From Brevundimonas albigilva (lineage in GTDB: Bacteria > Pseudomonadota > Alphaproteobacteria > Caulobacterales > Caulobacteraceae): DNA of 64,000 bases. The position numbers and the translations under genes are program-made. The stretch covers positions 1,133,001 through 1,197,000 of the forward strand of contig NZ_CP097298.1 in NCBI RefSeq assembly GCF_023503965.1, in the 5' to 3' direction. This document shows positions 40,639 through 51,216 of the stretch, piece by piece. The notes beneath the pieces are model-generated. The model saw only the letters and a list, made by a program, of their open reading frames with translations, was not told where the DNA came from and made no database searches. Position 1 is the first letter of the stretch. Every line of letters starts with the position of its first letter.

Positions 40639-41253
40639 TCACGCCCCGTCCAGCTGCTTGGCCAGGATCACCGCCTGGGTGCGGTTCTGGACGCCCAGCT
40701 TGCGGAAGACGCTGGTCAGGTGCGCCTTGATGGTGGCCTCCGACACGCCCAGGTCGAAGGCGATCTGCTTGTTCAGCCGCCCGGCCTTCAGCCCCTCCAG
40801 GATGCGCAGTTGCGACGGCGTCAGGCTGCCCACGCGCGCGGCCAGATCGCCCTCGCCCGCCTCGTCCTCGGGCAGGTCGGGCCACCAGCCGTCGCCGGCC
40901 AGGGCCGCGCCGATGGCGGCGACCATCTGCGGCAGGGCGGCGGACTTGGGGATGAAGCCGGCGGCGCCCAGGCCCTGGACATGGCGGACCACCGGCGCGT
41001 CCTCGCTGGCCGAGACGACGACGACCGGCACGGCCGGATGCTCCACGCGGACGGCGGCCAGGCCGGCCATGCCTTCGCTGTCCGACAGCTTGAGGTCCAG
41101 CAGCAGCAGGTCGACGGGACGCGACAGGGCCGCCTTGGCCTCGGCCAGGCTGGCGCATTCCTCGATCGCGGCGCCCGGCGCGGCCTTTTCCACCGCCGAG
41201 CGCAAGGCGGCGCGGAACAGCGGGTGATCGTCGGCGACGACGATACGATCCAT
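40639..41253 (-). CDS. CrbR-like LuxR/NarL-type response regulator
   Basis: 204 residues. The receiver domain has IVVADDHPLFRAAL, phospho-acceptor Asp in LLLLDLKLSDSEG (about residue 53) and the Lys in GFIPKSA. The helix-turn-helix has LTPSQLRILEGLKAGRLNKQ and VSEATIKAHLTSVFRKLG. It is convergent with the hybrid kinase, 31 bases apart, and divergent from the porin-acs unit. CrbR homologues activate acs, so the porin-acs promoter is the obvious target. Confidence 0.86.
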   Translation of the reverse strand: MDRIVVADDHPLFRAALRSAVEKAAPGAAIEECASLAEAKAALSRPVDLLLLDLKLSDSEGMAGLAAVRVEHPAVPVVVVSASEDAPVVRHVQGLGAAGFIPKSAALPQMVAAIGAALAGDGWWPDLPEDEAGEGDLAARVGSLTPSQLRILEGLKAGRLNKQIAFDLGVSEATIKAHLTSVFRKLGVQNRTQAVILAKQLDGA

Positions 41254-41318
41254 GAGCGTCTTCCCCTGGCCGCGACGGCTGACGGTCGCGTTTGCGACAG
41301 CATGGCGCGGATCGACTT

Positions 41319-41346
41319 TGGTCGAAAGTAGACCATTGGCTAATGG
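41319..41346. promoter_or_regulatory. Candidate CrbR operator ahead of porin-acs
   Basis: Two overlapping inverted repeats lie in the 161-base gap: TGGTC-N7-GACCA (41319-41335) and CCATT-GGCT-AATGG (41333-41346). They sit 69 to 96 bases upstream of the porin start, where an activator of the porin-acs unit would bind. Confidence 0.45.
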
Positions 41347-41414
41347 CCGCCACTCCCCCGAGGCGAAAAGCTGCGGCCGGACGCCTGCATCAGACGGGCG
41401 CGGGAGGAGAGACC

Positions 41415-42758
41415 ATGAAACGATCCGTTCTTCTGGGAGGCGTCGGCGTGGCCGCCATCCTCCTTGGTCCCGGCGCCGCGATGGCCCAGGACGCCTCGGC
41501 CCTGGAGGCCCGCATCGCCCAGCTGGAGGCCGAGCTGAACGCTCTCAAGACCGAGGTGGTGGCGGCCCGAACCCAGCAGGCCGCGCAACAGCAGGACATC
41601 ATCCGGCTGGAGACCCGCCCGGCCGCGGCGCCCGCGCCGGCCGCCCCCGCGACACCCGGCGACGGCTTCCGCATCGGCGCCCATACGGTGAAGTTCGGCG
41701 GCTTCATCAAGCTGGACGCCACGGCGTCGAGCTATTCCGGCGGCGACCCGGCCAATGGCGATGCGCTGCGCGAATTCTACCTGCCCGGCTCGATCCCCGT
41801 CGGCGGCGCCGACGAGGACACGGCGACCGATTTCAACGCGCGCCAGACCCGCTTCTGGTTCACCACCGACGGCATGGTCGGCGGCCACAAGGTCGGCAGC
41901 CGGATCGAGATGGACTTCCAGGTCCTGCCCGGGGCCGGCGACCAGCGCACGACCAGCCCGGCCAACCCGGCGCTGCGCCGCGCCTTCGTCACCATCGACA
42001 ACTGGCTGTTCGGCCAGGAGTGGACCAACTTCCAGAACACCAACGTCCTGCCCGAGACGGCCGACTACATCGGCCCGGCCGAGGGCACCGTCTTCGCCCG
42101 CCAGGCCCAGATCCGCTATACGCGCGGCCCGTTCTCGATCGCGGTCGAGAACCCGGAGACGACCGTGACCCCGTTCGGCGGCGGGACGCGCATCGTCGCC
42201 GACGACAACGGCCTGCCCGACCTGACCGCCCGCTATGTGATGGCCAGGCCCTGGGGCGAGGTCCAGCTGTCGGGCCTGCTGCGCCAGCTGAAATACGAGA
42301 ACCCGGCGCTGACCATCGACAGTTCGGCCACCGGCTGGGGCCTGTCCGCCTCGGCCAAGATCAAGGTCGGGGCGCAGGACGACCTGCGCCTGATGCTGAG
42401 CGGCGGCGACGGCGTGGGCCGCTACATCGGCCTGAACTTCTCCAACGACGCGGTGCTGGACGCCTCGGGCGAACTGGACACGATCGGCGTCATCGCCGGC
42501 TTCGCCGCCTATCGCCACATCTGGTCGCCGGGCTGGCGCTCGAACCTGATCTATTCGGTGCAGGAGGTGGACAACGACACCGTCCTGACCGGCCTGGGCG
42601 TCAACAGTTCGGCCCAGAGCGTTCGCGGAAACCTGATCTGGACTCCGCTGACGGGATTTGATGTCGGGGCCGAGTTGATGTTCGGTGAGCGTAAGCTGGA
42701 GTCCGGCGTCAACGGCGACATGACCCGCCTGTCCCTGTTCGCCAAATACGGATTCTGA
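41415..42758 (+). CDS. DcaP-like outer-membrane porin
   Basis: 447 residues. Signal peptide ending AAMAQ, then a coiled coil (ALEARIAQLEAELNALKTEV in two stretches) and a proline/alanine linker. A beta-barrel follows with KFGGFIKLDATAS and RQTRFWFTTDG and ends in LSLFAKYGF with the terminal aromatic typical of barrel proteins. The DcaP-type porins pass dicarboxylates and similar acids. It precedes acs by three bases, so one transcript is likely and acid uptake at the outer membrane is a reasonable role. Confidence 0.88.
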   Translation: MKRSVLLGGVGVAAILLGPGAAMAQDASALEARIAQLEAELNALKTEVVAARTQQAAQQQDIIRLETRPAAAPAPAAPATPGDGFRIGAHTVKFGGFIKLDATASSYSGGDPANGDALREFYLPGSIPVGGADEDTATDFNARQTRFWFTTDGMVGGHKVGSRIEMDFQVLPGAGDQRTTSPANPALRRAFVTIDNWLFGQEWTNFQNTNVLPETADYIGPAEGTVFARQAQIRYTRGPFSIAVENPETTVTPFGGGTRIVADDNGLPDLTARYVMARPWGEVQLSGLLRQLKYENPALTIDSSATGWGLSASAKIKVGAQDDLRLMLSGGDGVGRYIGLNFSNDAVLDASGELDTIGVIAGFAAYRHIWSPGWRSNLIYSVQEVDNDTVLTGLGVNSSAQSVRGNLIWTPLTGFDVGAELMFGERKLESGVNGDMTRLSLFAKYGF

Positions 42759-42761
42759 TTG

Positions 42762-44717
<1,956 letters not shown>

Positions 44718-44750
44718 AGGCCTGGGCGGCCGAGAGAGTGTCCGAAGGGA

Positions 44751-44793
44751 TGGAGCGGGTAGCGAGAATCGAACTCGCGACATTCAGCTTGGG
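44751..44793 (-). other. 3' fragment of a tRNA-Gly(CCC) gene, candidate attachment site
   Basis: Read on the minus strand, the 43 bases from CCCAAGCTGAATGTCGCGAG through TTCGATTCTCGCTACCCGCTCCA fit the 3' half of a glycine tRNA: anticodon-stem strand, a T arm with GTTCGATTC, the acceptor strand TACCCGC, discriminator T and CCA. The matching 5' acceptor strand (GCGGGTA) is missing, and the anticodon loop is too short. Such displaced 3' ends are left when an integrase recombines into a tRNA gene. The intact copy is expected to the right and was not found in the window. Confidence 0.55.
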
Positions 44794-44899
44794 GCTGAAG
44801 TTATCACCACAACGTCAGAGGCTTACCTCCAAAATGGCATCGGGCGCTTTGGCGCCTGTGCATTTCGGCTGATCGAGGCGCGCTTCGAAGGGCGGCAGT

Positions 44900-45478
44900 C
44901 TACCGTTTCGGAATGACCAAGGTGAAGAGCGGGCGGGGCAACGCCTCGGCTATTGCGCGCGCCACGGCCCAAAGGTTGATCAGCCCCGCCGCCTCGATCT
45001 TCTCGTCGGCGGCGTCTTCGCTCAGGGCGTGGAGAAGCCTGCATTCGCCGTCCTCAATGACGGCGTGCCGGTAAACCTGATCCATACCCTCGAGTTCAGC
45101 CAAAATCAGCATGTAAGCGTGATCGCCAGCCTGCTCGAGGGAGTCGATGTAGGCGGTGGCTTCCGCCGCTGTCCCCTCAACGGTCAAGGTCTGGTCCTGA
45201 TGATGGGCCAGCGCGATGAACACCACGCCGGGCGCCGCCTCCACTGCCGCCCGCCGTGCATCCGGCAACGAAACACCTAGACCGCGCAGTCGCATCATCA
45301 GCCGCATCTCGGCGAGTTCTCGGGGCGTGAAGCTGGCCCGCCCGCCTTGTCGTGCGCGCAGCAGACCCTGGCTGCGCCAGTCCCGTTGCAGATGCAGGGG
45401 CGTGCCGGTGATGGCCGCCGTCTCCGAGGGCGTGAACTGCCCCTCCCGATAGCGCAGCGAAATCTGGGCGGTTGACAT
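44900..45478 (-). CDS. MerR-like regulator of the integrated module
   Basis: About 192 residues from ATG 45478. The N-terminal helix-turn-helix (FTPSETAAITGTPLHLQRDW, then GRASFTPRELAEMRLMMRLR) is MerR-like. The C-terminal part (about 80-190) is helical and acidic, without a recognised ligand domain. It lies between the tRNA fragment and the recombinases and diverges from a small-gene / serine recombinase unit. The palindromes in the gap suggest that it controls the recombinases. The longer frame from 45523 would run through the palindrome. Confidence 0.75.
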   Translation of the reverse strand: MSTAQISLRYREGQFTPSETAAITGTPLHLQRDWRSQGLLRARQGGRASFTPRELAEMRLMMRLRGLGVSLPDARRAAVEAAPGVVFIALAHHQDQTLTVEGTAAEATAYIDSLEQAGDHAYMLILAELEGMDQVYRHAVIEDGECRLLHALSEDAADEKIEAAGLINLWAVARAIAEALPRPLFTLVIPKR

Positions 45479-45493
45479 CCAGCCTATTCCGTG

Positions 45494-45525
45494 TGATCCG
45501 ATCACTATCCGTGTCGTCGACACGG
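45494..45525. promoter_or_regulatory. Two perfect palindromes in the divergent promoter
   Basis: TGATC-C-GATCA (45494-45504) and CCGTGTCG-T-CGACACGG (45509-45525) lie side by side between the MerR-like gene and the recombinase unit, 65 to 96 bases upstream of the 45590 start. They are the natural operators for the MerR-like protein. Confidence 0.6.
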
Positions 45526-45589
45526 TATGAGGTGTTGGTTACGTTATGGCCTGCGCCGCAGCGACACGCAAGCACTAGAAAGGAGAAGG

Positions 45590-45775
45590 ATGATGACCAA
45601 TCAAATCGACGTCAGCGGCTACGATATGGCCGAGACCTTGGCGAAGGACCGTCGTCGGCGCAGCGAAGCCGCATTGAGCGAGGGCATGGCCGAACTGGAC
45701 GCCCTGCTGTTGCCGCTCACCCTGGCGGTGGCTCGGCTGTCGGCGCGGATGCAGACGGCGGAGGGCGCGCAATGA
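45590..45775 (+). CDS. Small protein of the recombinase unit (first)
   Basis: 61 residues starting at ATG 45590 behind AGGAGAAGG. It is helical, with a basic stretch (AKDRRRRSEAAL) followed by a leucine-rich helix (DALLLPLTLAVARLSARM). There are no known motifs. The stop overlaps the next start by three bases (ATGA), so the two small genes and the serine recombinase are coupled. It could be an accessory DNA-binding or recombination directionality factor, a guess from position only. Confidence 0.6.
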   Translation: MMTNQIDVSGYDMAETLAKDRRRRSEAALSEGMAELDALLLPLTLAVARLSARMQTAEGAQ

Positions 45776-46047
45776 GCCGGGTCGCCATCTATCTCGCTGA
45801 CCTGCCCCCGATTGATCGCGATGTGATCCGCGCCGCTTTCGATACGGTCCAGACCGCCGGCGATCGCGTGGTGACGCTGGCCCAGAAATCGTCCGGTGCC
45901 TGCGCGCTGACGACCCTAGTCGAGCGCCTGGGCGACGAGTTCGACCGGTTGCTGATGGTCGCCGGCGACGATCTCTATGAGTTCCGCCCCTCCTTCGAAG
46001 GGACCCCCAGCACGTCTCCGATCGCCGAGGGAGCGGGAATCCAGTAA
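45772..46047 (+). CDS. Small protein of the recombinase unit (second)
   Basis: 91 residues, with RVAIYLADLPPIDRDVIRAA at the start and helical content after it, ending in a low-complexity tail (FEGTPSTSPIAEGAGIQ). I do not recognise a family. It is joined to both neighbours by overlapping stop/start codons (ATGA upstream, TAATG downstream), so it is made together with the recombinase. Confidence 0.6.
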   Translation: MSRVAIYLADLPPIDRDVIRAAFDTVQTAGDRVVTLAQKSSGACALTTLVERLGDEFDRLLMVAGDDLYEFRPSFEGTPSTSPIAEGAGIQ

Positions 46048-48130
46048 TGCGGACCATGCCCCCGCCCGGCAGCCGGGTCGCCTTCTATAGTCGCTTCTCC
46101 ACCGACCGTCAGAAGCAGACTTCCATCGAAGGTCAGGAGCGGCTTTGCGCCGCCTATGCCGCCGAACGGAAATGGGGGGAGTACAAGCGCTTCAGCGACT
46201 CCGAACGATCCGGCACCACCACCATGGGCCGCGCCGGTCTGTTCGAGATGTTGGCGTCGGCCGAGCGCGGCGAGTTCGACGTCCTTCTGGTGGGGGACAT
46301 CGACCGCACCAGCCGCGACGCGGCCGACATGCACAAGATCGCAAAGGACCTGCACGAGTTGGACATCGTGATCTGTACCGTCGCCGGCGGCGTGGTCACG
46401 GACATCGAACTGGCTTTCAAGGCGGTCCAGAACCAAGAGTTCATCAAGCAGAACGTCCTGAAGTCCAAGCGGGGGCAGGAGTTGGCGGTCAGCCAGGGCC
46501 GCATGTCGGGCTCCATTCCCTATGGTTATCGCAAGGTCCGGAAGTGGATGCGCGCGGGGAACCGATCAACGGTCTGCGGGAGATCGATCCCGAGAAGGCG
46601 GCCATAGTTCGCCGCATTCACGAAGAGTTCGACGCCGGCCGCACCACTTTCGAAATCTGCGCCACCCTGAACGCCGAGGGCGTGCCGGGTCCCAAGGGCA
46701 AACCCTGGCGTCCCGGCGCCCTGCTCGGCAATCGTCACGGCGGATTGGGTATCCTGCGCAATCCCATCTACGTCGGCGAATACCAGTTCCGGAAGACCAG
46801 CCGCCGTCGCCGCAAGGGCAAGATGAAGATGCGCTTCACCGACCAGTCGGAGCGCATGGTCACCCAGCATCCCGAACTGGCTATCGTCGATCAAGACCTG
46901 TGGGATCGCAACCAGGCGCGCTTGGCCGAGAACATCGACCGGCCCTTCCATGCGAAGCGCAAGGTCGAGTACGTCTTCACCGGCAAGGTTCACTGCGGCG
47001 TCTGCAATTCCACCTGCATCGTCAGCGACGGCAAGTACGTCTGCACCGGTCGGCAGCAGAAGGGCATCTGCTCCAACCCACGGCGCGTGGCGCGCGAGGC
47101 TGTCGAGACCTCCATCTTCGACCGTATCAAGGTCCACGTGCTGAACACGGCCGTCCTGGGACCGGCGCTGACGGCGTTCCGCGAAGAAGTCGAACGCGTA
47201 CGCGCCGATCATGTCGCCAGGGTCGCCAGCCAAGGCGCCCGGCTAAAGGAGATCGATCAGCGCATCGCCAACCTCATGGTTCAGTTGGGCAGCGCCGGCG
47301 AGGCGTCTTTCGCCAGCCAGTTGATGATGGAGGAATTGGAGCGTCTGGGCGCCGAGAAGCGCAATCTGGAGCGTCAGGTCAAGCAGGCCCCATCGGCTCC
47401 GCCTGTCACCGGCGACGTCAACGCCATCATCAGTTCCATCTCCGGCACGCTGGGCCGTCTGCATCAGGCCCTTCAAGCCGACGACGCCGAAGCCTCGCGC
47501 GCGAAGGAGGTGCTGCGGGGCTTGATCACTCGGATCGTTCTGATCCCCACGCCGGGCTCGGTTACGGACGGTCGCGGCGCCGGCGACATGACGGTCACCG
47601 TGGAAGGACCCATGGCGGCCCTGATCGATCTCGCCGACCTCAACATCGATCGCGTTGCCAAGCATGGACACCGGCCGATGTTCGGTCTGCATAACGCGAC
47701 TGCCGTCTGGACCTTCTCTTATGTCCTGAAATGGCGCGATCCCCGCCTCGCCACGGTGCACGCCGATCTGCCGATCATCGCCCGCCTGCTCGATGAAGCC
47801 GACGTGCCGGTGTCCATGGAGGCGATGGCGCAGGCCCTCTGCGACGCTGGCCCGACGGCGGGACCCGACGCCGATCGCTCGCCGGACCAACGCGCCCGCA
47901 ACGCCGTCAGCTACCTTCAGACCTGGGGCTTCACCCGCTGCATCAACATGCGCAGCCCCGACACGGGCTATGTCTGGAACGATCGGGGGCTGAGCGACGA
48001 CGAATGGAAGGCCCGCATCGCTGAGCCGCCCATGACCCGCACCATTCCCGTCCTTCGCATCATCCCGCCGGAGGTCGTGGTGGTGATCGTGGAGCAACCG
48101 CCGCGTCCCGACGAGGAGGCGGGCGACTGA
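46047..48130 (+). CDS. Large serine recombinase (one apparent frameshift)
   Basis: About 694 residues after repair. The N-terminal resolvase domain has RVAFYSRFSTDRQ with the catalytic Ser, and VGDIDRTSRDAADM. The recombinase domain ends with a zinc ribbon CGVCNSTCIVSDGKYVC and a coiled coil (about 380-450). An extra C-terminal domain of about 190 residues lies beyond the usual end. The frame breaks at 46544 (AAGGTGG read as AAGTGG); one added G joins YRKVRK to VDARGEP. Such enzymes integrate and excise phages and islands. It sits in front of a tyrosine integrase, an unusual pairing. Confidence 0.85.
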
Positions 48131-48132
48131 CC

Positions 48133-48327
48133 ATGTCCCGCCGCCTCGCCGTCACCCCAGCCCAACTGCGCGCCCTGCTCGAGGTGTTGACGCCGTTCGG
48201 CTTCACCGCCGCCAAGGTGGAACTGTCGCCCACCGGCGCGGTGATCCTGCATGGCGACGTCGGCGGCGAGGACAAGGACGACCCTCTGACCGCGTGGGAG
48301 ACCGCCCGTGGCCGTCGGCCCCATTAA
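48133..48327 (+). CDS. Small protein between the two recombinases
   Basis: 64 residues: MSRRLAVTPAQLRALLEVL, then a short beta-like segment (FTAAKVELSPTGAVILHGDV) and an acidic tail. It starts three bases after the serine recombinase and overlaps the tyrosine integrase start by 20 bases. Composition suggests a small soluble protein of unknown function, perhaps a helper of one of the recombinases. Confidence 0.6.
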   Translation: MSRRLAVTPAQLRALLEVLTPFGFTAAKVELSPTGAVILHGDVGGEDKDDPLTAWETARGRRPH

Positions 48328-49438
48328 GGGGCTGCACAAGGTCACCGCGCGTGTGGCCGATGGGAGCCGACGGACCTACTGGTACGCCTGGAAGGGCGGG
48401 CCTCGCCTGGAAGGGGAGCCGGGCACGCCGGCCTTCGAGGCCAGCTATCGTCGTGCGATCAGACGTCGGAATCAGGCGCGCCATGGCGACACCCTGGCCG
48501 GGCTCGCGGCCGCCTATCGCGCCTCGCCTGAGTTCGAGAATCGCTCGGCGTCGACTCAGGGAATGGTCGCGTCACCTCGACATGATCCAGGCCGATGACG
48601 GGCCCTTGGCGATCGCCTCCCTCCCCGTCGCCGGCCTGGGCGATCCCCGGGTGCGGCAGCATCTTCTGGCGTGGCGGGATCAATGGCGCGCGACGCCGCG
48701 CAAGGCGGATTACGCCATGCAGGTGTTGTCTGCCGTGCTGTCCTGGGCCGTTGATCGCGGAACCCTCGCCGTGAACGTCCTGATCGGTCACAAGGGTCTC
48801 TATGCCTCCGACCGCGCCGATCAGATCTGGTCCGACGAGGAGATCGCACGTTTTGTCAAGGCGGCGCCGTCGCCGGAGGTCGGCTATATCGTTCGCCTCG
48901 CCTGCCTCACGGGATTGAGGCGGGGCGACCTAGTTCGGCTGGAATGGGATCACGTAGGCGACATCGCCATAGTGATCGAACCGAACAAGAGCCGACGGCG
49001 CCGGCCCGGCAAAGCGGTGACGATCCCCCTTCTGGACGAGACGCTGGAACTCCTGGCCGAGATCAAGGCCCAGCAGGACAGCCGTGGGCGGCCCTGGTCG
49101 AGCGCGCGATGGCGAAGTCGCGCCTGCCGCCGCCCCGGCCCCGCACCGTGTTGTCGACGACCCGAGGACGGCCGTGGTCCGTCAACGGCGCCGAGCATCA
49201 GGTGATCGACGCCAAGCATCTCGCTGATGTCGACAAGCACCTTCACGATGCGCGGGGCACGTTCGCAACGCGTCTGCGCAAGGATGGGGCGACGGCTGCT
49301 GAAATCTCCCAAATTCTTGGCTGGTCGGAGAGCCGAGTCGAGCGGTTGCTGGAGCGATATGTGGACCGCGAAAGTGTGGTGCGAGTCATTGCCGAACGCA
49401 TCCGAAAACGGGCTGAGGCGCGCAAGACTACGGTATGA
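48308..49438 (+). CDS. Tyrosine recombinase / phage-type integrase (two apparent frameshifts)
   Basis: About 377 residues after repair. An N-terminal SAM-like DNA-binding domain is followed by the catalytic domain with all key residues: Arg in LTGLRRGDLVRLEW, Lys in PNKSRRRRPGK, His-x-x-Arg in HDARGTFATRL, Trp in ILGWSESRVERLL and the nucleophile Tyr in LERYVDRES. The frame breaks near 48573 (two bases missing, at SASTQ/REWSRHLD) and near 49093 (one G missing). Integrases of this kind often use tRNA 3' ends, which fits the tRNA-Gly fragment at 44751. Confidence 0.85.
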
Positions 49439-49860
49439 GTGCGCACCCATCGTCAGCAAAGCTGAAATTCACCGACTGCGGCTAGCTGTCAGGCATCACC
49501 TCAGGATGCGCGTTTCGACCTGGTTCGCCAGACGGACAACTTGGCAGTTGATGGGCCCCTCACAGCAAATAGCGGGCAAGAGATCGCGGCGGCGCTTCGT
49601 CAAGGCGATGTTCTCATAAAGAGTGGCGGTGGCGATCGGGCGAGCGCCGCTCGTTTAGCGGAGATCATCGCGGAGAAGGCGGTGTCTATCGAGAGCCGGG
49701 AGGTTAATAGCCGATCTGCGTTACATGACGAAGGGCTCATCCTGACTCAACGCGGTCTTTGGCGACGTCCGCTTTCGGGAAAGGTGTTGATCAGTTGCCG
49801 AAGGCGCAGATCTGACTCAAAGCGGTCCCTCCGAAAGTCCGCCTAGAGGCAGAGAGAAGG
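49439..49860. other. Degenerate stretch after the integrase
   Basis: About 420 bases with lower GC than the surroundings and no convincing intact gene. The best open frame (49541-49846, 101 residues) contains GPLTANSGQEIAAALRQGDV and LIKSGGGDRASAARLAEII, resembling the active-site loop region of ClpP-like periplasmic proteases, so it may be a remnant. Two 15-base repeats (TGACTCAACGCGGTC at 49743, TGACTCAAAGCGGTC at 49813) lie 70 bases apart. Confidence 0.4.
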
Positions 49861-51204
49861 TCAAGCTTCTCGCGACCCCAGCTCCGCCCGGATCGTGCCC
49901 GCCAGCCTTCGCGCCTGCTCGCGCAAGTCGGGCACGGAGGTCATTTCCCAGAAGGCGGCGCGGGCCAGGGGGCCGATAATGTGCAGATGGGGCGACGCCG
50001 CGCCGTCGACGACGAGGGCGCCGTCGGCGTTCACCTGAAAGCCCAGGCCCATCGGATCCGGGGCGGCGAACCCCTTGGTCAGGATGTCGCGGATCAGCGG
50101 ATCGGTGCTGTCCGCGACGCGCCCCAAGGGACCGGTGCAGTTGATCTCCAGGTCGAAGCGGCGGCTGACGACGCGGCGACGGCCGCGCGGCCGGTAGACG
50201 GCCAGGACCGCGTCGCCGTCGCGTTTCAGTTCGACGATCTTTCCGGCTGTCACCGACAGGGCGCCGTCGGCGATCTGGCTGGCGATCCGCCGCGCGATGG
50301 TGGGCGCCACGCGATGGCGGTGGACGTCCCAGACCGGGCGGACGTGGCGGATGAAGCGTTGACGCTCCATCGGCGTCCAGCCGGCCCAGAGGGCGCCGGC
50401 CTGATGGCGGAGCGCGTCGAAGACTTCGCGCCAGTCCCGCGTGCGGGAGACCAGGCGCACCTTGCGCAGGATCTCCAACGGATCGCCGGAAAAGGAGAGG
50501 TCGGCGGCCGCGGCGGCGACGGTCGCGTGCGCGCGCGGCAGGAGGCCGTGGCGCGACAGGGCGGTCACCGTCCGACCCGGCCGCTCGAGCGCAATGGCGA
50601 CATCGACGGCGGTCAGACCCGCGCCGATGAGCAGCACCTGGCGCGCGGCGTCCGGCGCAAGCCTGTCGCCGACCCAGGGATTTTCGACATACAGGGACGA
50701 CCGGCGAAGGTCGTCATCGATCCCGGGCGGCGTCGACGGCTCCTGGTTGCCGATCGCTAGAACCACGGCGTCGCCGTCAAGCGTCCGACCGTCCGCCAGC
50801 GCCACCATCCATCGATCATCAAGGCGGTCCAGCGCGGTCGCCTGGCCGTGGACCAAATCCAGCCGACGCGGATTGTCGGCCACCGCCTTTTCCAGAAGCG
50901 TACGCAGATAGGCGCCGTAGGTTCCGCGCGTGATGAACTCGCCGCTGGCCTGCCAACTGGGCTGCTGCGCCAGCCACTCCGACAGATGCTCAGGCTCGTC
51001 GGGAAAGGCGCTCATATTGCCGAGGCGGACATTCAGCAGATGGTCGGCGTTGCCCGTGTCATAGGCCGTGCCGGGGCCGAGGGCGCTTCGACGCTCGAGC
51101 AGGGTCACGCGAACGGCGGGGCCGCTCCGCAGCAGGTGGATCGCCGTCAGCAGGCCGCTGAAGCCGACGCCGATCACGATCACATGGGGCGGGCGAACGC
51201 TCAT
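49861..51204 (-). CDS. FAD/NAD(P)-binding oxidoreductase (COG4529-like)
   Basis: 447 residues. FAD motif VIVIGVGFSGLLTAIHLL at the N-terminus, then GPGTAYDTGNADHLLNVRLGN, typical of the FAD-NAD(P)-binding family that includes HpnW/YdhS-like proteins. A second nucleotide fold VLLIGAGLTAVDVAIALE lies near residue 195. The protein is soluble. The substrate is not known. Downstream of the porin and sulfate operon on the same strand, it may be part of that unit (12-base gap to the porin). Confidence 0.87.
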   Translation of the reverse strand: MSVRPPHVIVIGVGFSGLLTAIHLLRSGPAVRVTLLERRSALGPGTAYDTGNADHLLNVRLGNMSAFPDEPEHLSEWLAQQPSWQASGEFITRGTYGAYLRTLLEKAVADNPRRLDLVHGQATALDRLDDRWMVALADGRTLDGDAVVLAIGNQEPSTPPGIDDDLRRSSLYVENPWVGDRLAPDAARQVLLIGAGLTAVDVAIALERPGRTVTALSRHGLLPRAHATVAAAAADLSFSGDPLEILRKVRLVSRTRDWREVFDALRHQAGALWAGWTPMERQRFIRHVRPVWDVHRHRVAPTIARRIASQIADGALSVTAGKIVELKRDGDAVLAVYRPRGRRRVVSRRFDLEINCTGPLGRVADSTDPLIRDILTKGFAAPDPMGLGFQVNADGALVVDGAASPHLHIIGPLARAAFWEMTSVPDLREQARRLAGTIRAELGSREA

Positions 51205-51216
51205 CTGCGCTTTGGA

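Noticed and set aside
44751..44830. A complete tRNA gene on the minus strand
   Set aside because: The T arm, acceptor 3' strand and CCA are good, and some D-arm-like sequence is visible, but the 5' acceptor strand GCGGGTA is missing and the anticodon loop has only five bases. Treated as a fragment.
45494..49438. CRISPR array or defence system in the island
   Set aside because: No regularly spaced repeats and no Cas, restriction or abortive-infection motifs were seen; only recombination genes and small proteins are present.
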